The position numbers and the translations under genes were made by a program. From GCA-001735895 sp964488685 (GTDB lineage Bacteria > Pseudomonadota > Gammaproteobacteria > GCA-001735895): a stretch of 7,058 nt of DNA. The stretch is from assembly GCA_964488685.1 (NCBI GenBank), contig CAZAVY010000118.1, forward strand, positions 1 to 7,058, given 5' to 3'. Positions 1-5,062 of the stretch are shown here, one piece after another (position 1 is the first letter of the stretch; each line of letters starts with the position of its first letter). The notes beneath the pieces were generated by a model. That model was not told the DNA's origin. It ran no database searches and saw only the letters and a program-made list of their open reading frames with translations.

Positions 1-57
1 GCGAATTAATTAAACCACTCCCAGCAAGGCAGAATTTTTTTATAGGGGATATGAGAC

Positions 58-1248
58 GTGTCAAAAGTAAAGTTTGAAAGAACCAAGCCCCACGTAAATG
101 TGGGTACTATCGGTCACGTTGACCACGGCAAGACTACCTTGACCGCGGCGCTGACCAAGATTATGGCGGAGTTGCAAGGCGGAGAATTCAAGGCATTCGA
201 CGAGATCGATAACGCACCGGAAGAAAAGGCGCGTGGAATCACGATTGCGACCTCGCACGTCGAGTACGAGTCGCAAAACCGTCACTACGCCCACGTCGAC
301 TGCCCGGGGCATGCGGATTATGTGAAGAACATGATTACCGGTGCGGCGCAGATGGACGGAGCGATTCTGGTGGTATCGGCGGCCGATGGTCCGATGCCGC
401 AAACCCGGGAGCACATCCTGCTGTCACGCCAGGTTGGCGTGCCTTATATCGTGGTATTCATGAATAAGGCCGACATGGTTGACGACGACGAGTTGCTGGA
501 ACTGGTGGAGATGGAGATCCGCGAGCTGCTGGACGCTTACGACTTTCCGGGTGACGATACCCCGATCATCGTGGGTTCGGCGCTGAAGGCGCTGGAAGGC
601 GACGACAGCGAGATCGGCGTGCCGTCGATCATCAAGCTGGTGGAGGCGCTGGACAGCTACGTGCCGGAGCCCGATCGTGCGACCGATGGTGATTACCTGA
701 TGCCGGTGGAGGACGTATTCTCTATTTCGGGTCGTGGTACCGTGGTTACCGGTCGAATCGAACGGGGCATCATCAAGGTGGGTGAGGAAATCGAGATCGT
801 CGGTATCAAGGAAACCGCGAAGTCGACCTGCACCGGCGTCGAGATGTTCCGCAAGCTGCTGGATCAGGGTGAAGCGGGAGATAACGTGGGTATCCTGTTG
901 CGAGGCACCAAGCGTGAAGAAGTGGAGCGTGGCCAGGTACTGGCGAAGCCGGGATCGATTACGCCGCACACCAGGTTCGAATGTGAAGTGTATATATTGT
1001 CGAAGGATGAGGGTGGACGTCATACGCCATTCTTTAAGGGCTATCGTCCGCAGTTTTACTTCCGCACCACGGATGTGACGGGTGCATGCGAGTTGCCATC
1101 GAGCGTGGAGATGGTAATGCCGGGTGATAATGTGAAGATGGATGTGAGCCTGATCGCACCGATTGCGATGGAAGATGGGTTACGCTTTGCGATCCGTGAA
1201 GGCGGTCGTACCGTGGGTGCCGGCGTCGTATCCAGGATTATCGAGTAA
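58..1248 (+). CDS. tuf: Elongation factor Tu
   Basis: EF-Tu is the cytoplasmic GTPase that carries aminoacyl-tRNA to the ribosomal A site. The 396-residue protein shows all GTPase motifs: P-loop GHVDHGKT at 19-26, switch I with RGIT at 59-62, DCPGH at 81-85 with the catalytic His85, NKAD at 136-139 and GSAL at 173-176. Domains 2 and 3 follow, with GRGTVVTGRIERG near 225-237 and the C-terminal REGGRTVGAGVV at 380-391. Length matches the family (394 in E. coli). The GTG start is chosen because it gives the conserved MSKxKFERTKPHVNVGTIGH N-terminus and has AGGGGA at 44-49, 8 bases upstream. The NKAD motif has Ala where E. coli has Cys. Codon use is looser than expected for tuf (CGA, CGG, ATA, TTA and GGA codons occur). 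It sits 5 bases before rpsJ, so the two are probably cotranscribed. Identification is certain; whether a second tuf copy exists cannot be seen here. Confidence 0.99.
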   Translation: MSKVKFERTKPHVNVGTIGHVDHGKTTLTAALTKIMAELQGGEFKAFDEIDNAPEEKARGITIATSHVEYESQNRHYAHVDCPGHADYVKNMITGAAQMDGAILVVSAADGPMPQTREHILLSRQVGVPYIVVFMNKADMVDDDELLELVEMEIRELLDAYDFPGDDTPIIVGSALKALEGDDSEIGVPSIIKLVEALDSYVPEPDRATDGDYLMPVEDVFSISGRGTVVTGRIERGIIKVGEEIEIVGIKETAKSTCTGVEMFRKLLDQGEAGDNVGILLRGTKREEVERGQVLAKPGSITPHTRFECEVYILSKDEGGRHTPFFKGYRPQFYFRTTDVTGACELPSSVEMVMPGDNVKMDVSLIAPIAMEDGLRFAIREGGRTVGAGVVSRIIE

Positions 1249-1253
1249 ATAAA

Positions 1254-1568
1254 ATGGCTGCCAATCAAAATATCCGTATCCGCCTGAAAGCTTTTGATCA
1301 TCGACTGATCGATCGTTCAGCGGCTGAAATCGTTGAAACCGCGAAACGAACCGGCGCGAGGGTCAAGGGACCCATTCCTCTGCCGACGCGAAAGGAGCGT
1401 TTTACAATCCTGATTTCACCCCATGTGAACAAGGACGCCCGCGATCAATACGAGATCAGAACGCATAAACGGTTGATGGACATCGTTGACCCCACTGACA
1501 AAACTGTTGACGCGCTGATGAAGCTCGATCTGGCAGCCGGGGTTGACGTGCAAATCAAGCTGAATTGA
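1254..1568 (+). CDS. rpsJ: 30S ribosomal protein S10 (NusE)
   Basis: S10 binds the 30S head and, as NusE, pairs with NusB in transcription antitermination and links to NusG. The 104-residue protein matches E. coli S10 (103 aa) nearly throughout, including IRIRLKAFDHRLID at 7-20, the GPIPLPTRKERFT segment at 39-51 and SPHVNKDARDQYEIRTH at 55-71. It starts 5 bases after the tuf stop without a good Shine-Dalgarno sequence: only GAG at 1243-1245 is well placed, and AGGA at 1234-1237 is too far. Translation is therefore probably coupled to tuf. In E. coli this gene heads the S10 operon; here it is followed by 435 non-coding bases and a new promoter, so it appears to belong to the tuf transcription unit. 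That assignment is inferred from spacing. Confidence 0.99.
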   Translation: MAANQNIRIRLKAFDHRLIDRSAAEIVETAKRTGARVKGPIPLPTRKERFTILISPHVNKDARDQYEIRTHKRLMDIVDPTDKTVDALMKLDLAAGVDVQIKLN

Positions 1569-1597
1569 CAAACGCTGGCGAGCTGTCAGAGTTTGTC
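1567..1597 (+). other. Dyad at the rpsJ stop codon, possible mRNA 3' end
   Basis: GACAAAC at 1567-1573 pairs perfectly with GTTTGTC at 1591-1597. Inside it GCT at 1574-1576 pairs with AGC at 1581-1583 around a GGCG loop, leaving a seven-base bulge. The next base begins the GC-rich hairpin of the repeat at 1598-1617, so the two stems could stack. There is no T-run after either stem, so this is not a canonical intrinsic terminator. It may protect or define the 3' end of the tuf-rpsJ message, or have no role. Confidence 0.35.
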
Positions 1598-1664
1598 GTC
1601 CCCGCGCAAGCGGGGATCTTGCAATGATGGTGCGTTATTTGATTTCCGCTTTCGCGGGAACGAC
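1595..1664. repeat. REP/BIME-like inverted pair of 24-bp palindromic repeats
   Basis: Bases 1595-1618 contain a palindrome (TCCCCGC, GCAA loop, GCGGGGA). Bases 1641-1664 contain a second palindrome (TTTCCGC, TTTC loop, GCGGGAA). By eye the reverse complement of the second matches the first at 20 of 24 positions, so they are two copies of one element in inverted orientation, 22 bases apart. The core resembles the TTCCCGCGAAAGCGGGAA type of extragenic palindrome common in Proteobacteria. ATTTGAT at 1637-1643 also pairs with ATCAAAT at 1665-1671, giving the second copy an outer stem. No transposase or target-site duplication is seen. Possible roles include mRNA 3' end protection or a nucleoid-protein site; none is shown by sequence alone. 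Confidence 0.75.
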
Positions 1665-1715
1665 ATCAAATCTGCGGGAATGACATTAAATGCCTGGGGA
1701 TGACTGGAGATAGCC
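1654..1715. repeat. Three degenerate tandem half-repeats of about 20 bp
   Basis: GCGGGAACGAC at 1654-1664 recurs as GCGGGAATGAC at 1674-1684 and in weaker form as TGGGGATGAC at 1695-1704. The first two are each followed by AT(C/T)AAAT. The period is 20-21 bases, about two helical turns. The units look like decaying half-copies of the palindromic element just upstream and end directly before the AT-rich region that precedes the rplC promoter. Confidence 0.6.
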
Positions 1716-1772
1716 TTTGATTTCCAAATTAAAAGCTTAACTTCCCGATTCTTATCTGCTATAGTGCGCGCC
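1716..1772 (+). promoter_or_regulatory. Strong sigma-70-type promoter for the rplC-headed S10 operon
   Basis: A -10 hexamer TATAGT lies at 1760-1765 and is preceded by TG at 1757-1758, an extended -10. A -35 hexamer TTAACT (four of six consensus bases) lies at 1737-1742, with a 17-base spacer. The 1716-1740 stretch is AT-rich like an UP element. The bases after the -10 are GCGCGC, a GC-rich discriminator of the kind found at stringently controlled rRNA and ribosomal-protein promoters. The transcript should begin near 1772-1775, just at the first leader hairpin. Growth-rate and ppGpp control are inferred from this architecture. Confidence 0.8.
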
Positions 1773-1774
1773 CT

Positions 1775-1809
1775 CGCGGCCCGATACGGTTTTCCTGTAT
1801 CGGGCCGCG
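1775..1809 (+). other. Very stable hairpin at the predicted 5' end of the S10-operon mRNA
   Basis: CGCGGCCCGATAC at 1775-1787 is perfectly complementary to GTATCGGGCCGCG at 1797-1809. A G-U and a G-C pair extend the stem inward to a TTTTC loop, giving 15 pairs. It begins within a few bases of the predicted transcription start, so the transcript would have almost no single-stranded 5' end. Such 5' stems are known to protect mRNA from RppH and RNase E; that role here is inferred. It is not followed by a T-run and so is not a terminator. Confidence 0.8.
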
Positions 1810-1881
1810 CGTTTGAAAATAGGGTAGTAATTCATACGGTGACGCGGAATCGTCGACCGCTGCAAACGGAATTGCAGGCGC

Positions 1882-1942
1882 TATCCGGGACAATCAAGTC
1901 CCTGATAACGAAAGAAAAATACAGAATGCTTGTATTTTTCGT
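1882..1942 (+). other. Candidate attenuator hairpin pair in the rplC leader
   Basis: The first stem pairs TATC at 1882-1885 with GATA at 1904-1907, then one C-T mismatch, then GGGAC at 1887-1891 with GTCCC at 1898-1902 around AATCAA. The second is a perfect 10-bp stem, GAAAAATACA at 1914-1923 with TGTATTTTTC at 1931-1940, with a run of five U residues in its descending arm. In the E. coli S10 leader, L4-dependent attenuation involves hairpins HD and HE, and RNA polymerase stops at a U-run in the descending side of HE. The order and the U-rich descending arm fit that pattern. The equivalence is inference. Confidence 0.5.
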
Positions 1943-2003
1943 CATTTGAAAATTCGGGGATGAATTAATCAAATGCAACCGCTTATTATTTTGAGGTTTG
2001 ACA

Positions 2004-2636
2004 ATGTCTCTCGGTTTGGTAGGACGAAAAGTCGGCATGACCCGGGTTTTTTCCGATGCTGGTGCATCGATCCCGGTAACGGTTATCGAAGTTGAGCCCA
2101 ATCGGGTCTCACAGATAAAAACGGTCGAAACCGACGGTTATGTGGCGGTACAGGTTGTAACCGGCACTCGTCGTGCCAGTCGTGTGACCAAACCGATGGC
2201 CGGCCACTATAAAAAGGCCAACATTGAAGCGGGTCGTGGTGCCTGGGAATTTCGCGTCGATTCGGTCGAGGAAATTGAACTCGGTACTGAATTCAAAGTC
2301 GACCTGTTTGAACAGGGCCAGATTGTAGATGTCTCTGGCGTATCCAAGGGCAAGGGTTTTCAGGGGGGTGTAAAGCGTCATAACTTCACCATGCAGGATG
2401 CAACCCACGGCAACTCGATTTCACACCGTGCCAACGGCTCTATCGGCCAAAATCAAACCCCGGGACGGGTTTTCAAAGGCAAGAAGATGTCAGGCCACAT
2501 GGGCGCCAGAAATACCACCACGCAAAACCTCGAAGTTGTCAGGGTCGACATCGAGCGTAATCTGTTGTTGATCAGGGGTGCGGTGGCGGGTGCGAAAAGC
2601 GGTGATGTGATCATTCGTCCGGCGGTCAAGCAATAA
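2004..2636 (+). CDS. rplC: 50S ribosomal protein L3
   Basis: L3 binds 23S rRNA early in 50S assembly and reaches toward the peptidyl transferase centre with its central loop. The 210-residue product matches E. coli L3 (209 aa): GLVGRKVGMTRVF at 4-16, EAGRGAWEFR at 75-84, SKGKGFQGGVKR near 114-125, DATHGNSISHR at 132-142, and GSIGQNQTPG with Gln151 at the site methylated by PrmB in E. coli. The ATG at 2004 is preferred over an in-frame TTG at 1998, because it has GAGG at 1993-1996 seven bases upstream and gives the normal N-terminus. It is the first gene after the promoter and leader, a position held by rpsJ in E. coli. Confidence 0.99.
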   Translation: MSLGLVGRKVGMTRVFSDAGASIPVTVIEVEPNRVSQIKTVETDGYVAVQVVTGTRRASRVTKPMAGHYKKANIEAGRGAWEFRVDSVEEIELGTEFKVDLFEQGQIVDVSGVSKGKGFQGGVKRHNFTMQDATHGNSISHRANGSIGQNQTPGRVFKGKKMSGHMGARNTTTQNLEVVRVDIERNLLLIRGAVAGAKSGDVIIRPAVKQ

Positions 2637-2694
2637 CATTGCGGCCTTATCAATTGCAGCAGTAATAAAGCCGAAAGATTAAGAGAAAACCGGA

Positions 2695-3300
2695 ATGGAC
2701 ATAGCGATTCATAACTCTAACAAAAAAGTATCCGTTTCCGACGATGCTTTTGCAGCCAGTTTCAATGAAGCACTGGTGCATCAGCTGGTGGTTTCTTACA
2801 TGGCATCGGCTCGCGCCGGTACCAGGGCTCAAAAAAGCCGCTCTCAGGTTCGTGGCGGCGGTGCCAAGCCCTGGCGTCAGAAAGGAACCGGTCGTGCCCG
2901 CGCCGGTACCATTCGCAGTCCGATCTGGCGTTCTGGTGGCGTCACCTTTGCCGCAACCCCGCGTGATTTCAGCAAAAAGTTGAATAAAAAGATGTACCGC
3001 ATCGGTATGCGTAGTCTGGTCTCTGAACTGGTGCGTCAGGAGCGACTGATATTGATCGACAAACTCGGTGTTAACGAGCCTAAAACGAAACTGATGCAGG
3101 CGCGTCTCGAAGAGATGGGTGTCCACGATGCGCTGGTGTTGACCGACGGTCTTGATTCGGCGGTGTATCTCGCGGCGCGTAATATTCCCAATATCCGGGT
3201 CATGGATATCGCCATTGTCGATCCGGTAAGCCTGATCAAACAGGAAAAAATCGTCATCGACGAGGCGGCGTTGAAGAAACTCGAGGAACGCCTGTCATGA
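2695..3300 (+). CDS. rplD: 50S ribosomal protein L4, likely operon autoregulator
   Basis: L4 is an early 23S rRNA-binding protein whose extended loop forms part of the exit-tunnel constriction. In E. coli it also represses its own operon. The 201 residues equal the E. coli length. The tunnel loop KPWRQKGTGRARAG lies at 58-71 and keeps Lys63, the site of macrolide-resistance changes in E. coli. SPIWRSGGVTFA at 75-86, LNKKMYR at 96-102 and a C-terminal DPVSL at 176-180 are also conserved. A weak AAGAGA at 2681-2686 precedes the ATG by 8 bases. The 58-base gap after rplC is the largest inside the operon and can form an imperfect stem (2643-2650 with 2665-2672). The gene overlaps rplW by four bases. 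Confidence 0.99.
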   Translation: MDIAIHNSNKKVSVSDDAFAASFNEALVHQLVVSYMASARAGTRAQKSRSQVRGGGAKPWRQKGTGRARAGTIRSPIWRSGGVTFAATPRDFSKKLNKKMYRIGMRSLVSELVRQERLILIDKLGVNEPKTKLMQARLEEMGVHDALVLTDGLDSAVYLAARNIPNIRVMDIAIVDPVSLIKQEKIVIDEAALKKLEERLS

Positions 3301-3596
3301 ATCAGGAAAGAATTTTTCAAATTTTGAAAGCCCCGCACATCTCCGAAAAATCGGCAATACTTGGCGATGCTGCCAACCAGGCGGTTTTCCAGGTAGCTCG
3401 CGGTGCCAGGAAGGTGGAGATCAAGGCTGCAATCGAGCAATTGTTCGATGTCAAGGTCGCCAATGTGCGTACCGTCAACATGAAAGGCAAAACCAAGCGT
3501 CAGGGCCAGCGTCGCGGCAGGCGTAGCGACTGGAAAAAAGCATATGTTTCACTCGAACAGGGCCATGAAATCGACCTCGCATCCATAGGCGGTTAA
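3297..3596 (+). CDS. rplW: 50S ribosomal protein L23
   Basis: L23 sits at the rim of the polypeptide exit tunnel and docks trigger factor and SRP. The 99-residue protein matches E. coli L23 (100 aa). Its N-terminal APHISEK at 12-18 includes Glu17, corresponding to the E. coli Glu18 that contacts trigger factor. EIKAAIEQLFDVKV lies at 41-54 and the C-terminal GRRSDWKKAYV at 74-84; the basic stretch KGKTKRQGQRRGRR at 63-76 is the rRNA-binding extension. The start overlaps the rplD stop as ATGA. GAGGA at 3283-3287, within rplD, serves as ribosome-binding site, so translational coupling is likely. Confidence 0.99.
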   Translation: MNQERIFQILKAPHISEKSAILGDAANQAVFQVARGARKVEIKAAIEQLFDVKVANVRTVNMKGKTKRQGQRRGRRSDWKKAYVSLEQGHEIDLASIGG

Positions 3597-3601
3597 GCAT
3601 C

Positions 3602-4429
3602 ATGGCGTTGATTAAAGCAAAACCTACTTCTCCGGGTCGCCGTTTCGTGGTCTCGGTCAAGACTCCGGGGCTTCACAAGGGCAAGCCTTTTGCCGCTTTG
3701 CTCGAAAAGAAAACCAAAACGGGTGGTCGTAACAATGCCGGTCGCATCACTTCGCGCCATATAGGTGGCGGTCACAAGCAGCATTACCGTTTGATAGACT
3801 TCAAGCGTAACAAGGACGGCATCGATTCGGTGGTTGAACGTATCGAGTACGATCCGAATCGTAGTGCGCATATCGCACTGCTGAAATACATGGACGGTGA
3901 ACGCCGTTATATTATTGCGCCGAAGGGTGTTGCCGAGGGTGCCAGGTTGCGCTCCGGTGAGGATGCCGGAATCAAGAATGGCAATTGCCTGCCTTTACGG
4001 AGCATTCCGGTAGGTACGGTGGTTCACTGTGTCGAACTGAAACCCGGCAAGGGTGCGCAATTGGCACGTTCGGCAGGAACCTCGGCCCAGTTCGTAGCAC
4101 ACGATGGCGGATATGCCACCTTGCGTCTGCGTTCCGGGGAAATGCGCAAAGTGCTTTCAGAATGCCGTGCCGTGATCGGCGAAGTAGGCAACGGCGAGCA
4201 TAGCCTGCGTTCGTTGGGTAAGGCGGGTGCCACACGTTGGCGCGGCATTCGTCCCACCGTGCGCGGTGTGGCGATGAACCCGGTAGATCACCCGCATGGT
4301 GGTGGTGAAGGCCGTACCTCGGGCGGTCGTCATCCGGTATCACCCTGGGGTACACCGGCCAAAGGATTCAAGACACGTTCCAACAAGCGCACCGACCACC
4401 TGATCGTGCGGCGTCGGAGCAAGAGGTAA
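3602..4429 (+). CDS. rplB: 50S ribosomal protein L2
   Basis: L2 is needed for subunit joining and lies near the peptidyl transferase centre. The 275 residues compare with 273 in E. coli. Visible landmarks are KPTSPGRR at 7-14, GGRNNAGRIT at 41-50, RHIGGGHKQHYR at 52-63, KPGKGAQLARSAGT at 147-160, and MNPVDHPHGGGEGR at 225-238, which carries the conserved functional histidine His230 (His229 in E. coli numbering). The C-terminus KTRSNKRTDHLIVRRRSKR is strongly basic. It starts 5 bases after rplW with AGGCGG at 3587-3592 as ribosome-binding site. Its TAA stop is followed directly by two further in-frame stops (TAG TAG) that end exactly at the rpsS ATG. Confidence 0.99.
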   Translation: MALIKAKPTSPGRRFVVSVKTPGLHKGKPFAALLEKKTKTGGRNNAGRITSRHIGGGHKQHYRLIDFKRNKDGIDSVVERIEYDPNRSAHIALLKYMDGERRYIIAPKGVAEGARLRSGEDAGIKNGNCLPLRSIPVGTVVHCVELKPGKGAQLARSAGTSAQFVAHDGGYATLRLRSGEMRKVLSECRAVIGEVGNGEHSLRSLGKAGATRWRGIRPTVRGVAMNPVDHPHGGGEGRTSGGRHPVSPWGTPAKGFKTRSNKRTDHLIVRRRSKR

Positions 4430-4435
4430 TAGTAG

Positions 4436-4714
4436 ATGCCACGTTCACTGAGAAAAGGCCCGTTTATCGATCAGCATTTGATGAAGAAAGTGCTGGATGC
4501 GGTTGCAACCAATAACAAGCGTCCGATCAAGACCTGGTCGCGACGGTCCATGATCGTGCCCGAGATGGTTGGGTTGACTATCGCGATTCACAACGGACGG
4601 CAGCATGTGCCGGTTTTAATTAACGAAAATATGGTCGGTCACAAACTTGGCGAGTTTTCGCTGACGCGTACCTATCGTGGTCATATCGTTGATAAGAAAG
4701 CGAAGAAAAGGTAA
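4436..4714 (+). CDS. rpsS: 30S ribosomal protein S19
   Basis: S19 binds 16S rRNA in the 30S head next to S13 and contributes to the intersubunit bridge near the A-site tRNA. At 92 residues it has the same length as E. coli S19. MPRSLRKGPFID at 1-12, TWSRRS at 33-38 and the family signature spanning 51-74 (IHNGRQHVPV, then GHKLGEF) are intact, with the basic tail DKKAKKR at the end. AAGAGG at 4421-4426, inside the last codons of rplB, lies 9 bases before the ATG. It is followed by rplV after 5 bases. Confidence 0.99.
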   Translation: MPRSLRKGPFIDQHLMKKVLDAVATNNKRPIKTWSRRSMIVPEMVGLTIAIHNGRQHVPVLINENMVGHKLGEFSLTRTYRGHIVDKKAKKR

Positions 4715-4719
4715 CCCCT

Positions 4720-5052
4720 ATGGAAACCAGTGCCAAACATCGACACGCCAAAATTTCGCCGCAGAAGTGCCGCCTGGTAGCAGACCAGGTGCGCGGTATG
4801 CAGGTGGAAAAAGCGATGACCTTGCTGACTTTCAGCAACAAGAAGGCCGCTGTCCTGGTGCGCAAGGTGCTCGAATCGGCGATTGCCAACGCCGAGCACA
4901 ACGATGGTGCCGATATCGACGAATTGAAAGTGGCATCGATCTACGTAGACCAGGGTCCCAGCATGAAGCGCATGCGCGCGCGCGCCAAGGGTCGTGGAAA
5001 TCGAATTTTAAAGCGCAGCAGTCATATTACCGTGACTGTCGCGGATAGCTAA
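4720..5052 (+). CDS. rplV: 50S ribosomal protein L22
   Basis: L22 contacts all six 23S rRNA domains, and its beta-hairpin lines the exit tunnel opposite L4. The 110 residues match E. coli in length and strongly in sequence: KHRHAKISPQKCRLVAD at 6-22, NKKAAVLVRKVLESAIANAE at 40-59 and NDGADID at 61-67. The hairpin follows GPSMKRMRARAKGRGNRI at 79-96, keeping Met82-Lys83-Arg84, whose deletion gives erythromycin resistance in E. coli. AAGG at 4708-4711, at the end of rpsS, is 8 bases from the ATG. No macrolide-resistance deletion is present. Confidence 0.99.
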   Translation: METSAKHRHAKISPQKCRLVADQVRGMQVEKAMTLLTFSNKKAAVLVRKVLESAIANAEHNDGADIDELKVASIYVDQGPSMKRMRARAKGRGNRILKRSSHITVTVADS

Positions 5053-5062
5053 AGAGGCTGGC

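Larger units (their letters stand above)
1773..2003 (+). promoter_or_regulatory. Structured S10-operon leader, candidate L4-responsive leader
   Basis: About 230 untranslated bases separate the predicted transcript start from rplC. They hold successive hairpins: 1775-1809; 1837-1859 (GACG with CGTC, extended through a G-U pair and a bulge); 1860-1877 (CTGCAA with TTGCAG); 1882-1907; 1914-1940; and 1943-1975. The rplC Shine-Dalgarno GAGG at 1993-1996 follows in an otherwise open stretch. In E. coli, ribosomal protein L4 binds a leader of comparable size before rpsJ and causes both attenuation and translational repression. Position ahead of L3-L4 and a similar serial-hairpin layout suggest the same role here, but I cannot match it base by base to a known leader. 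A 61-codon frame from GTG at 1764 runs through it and looks spurious. Confidence 0.6.

Noticed and set aside
1..9. Possible last codons (Ala-Asn-stop) of an upstream gene, fusA being the expected neighbour
   Set aside because: Two codons cannot identify a gene; any stop triplet at this position would look the same.
424..1023. 199-codon frame antisense to tuf
   Set aside because: Its composition (rich in His, Arg and Leu) is typical of the complement of a strongly conserved gene; no promoter, ribosome-binding site or family resemblance is seen.
1598..1617. GC-rich hairpin considered as an intrinsic terminator for tuf-rpsJ
   Set aside because: No T-run follows the stem, and the same palindrome recurs in inverted orientation at 1641-1664, so it is better described as an extragenic repeat.
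1595..1715. CRISPR-like array
   Set aside because: Repeats are short, palindromic, degenerate and in mixed orientation, with no unique spacers of regular length and no cas genes.
1764..1949. 61-codon frame in the plus strand of the rplC leader, starting at GTG
   Set aside because: The start overlaps the -10 element, upstream of the predicted transcript start, no ribosome-binding site is visible, the product resembles nothing I know, and the frame is explained by the structured leader.
1998..2003. In-frame TTG at 1998 as an rplC start
   Set aside because: It would add two residues not found in L3 and lies only one base after the Shine-Dalgarno GAGG; the ATG at 2004 is correctly spaced.
3972..4355. 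Antisense frames of 77 and 127 codons opposite rplB
   Set aside because: Shadows of the constrained L2 coding sequence, with no start signals and low-complexity Arg/His/Pro-rich products.
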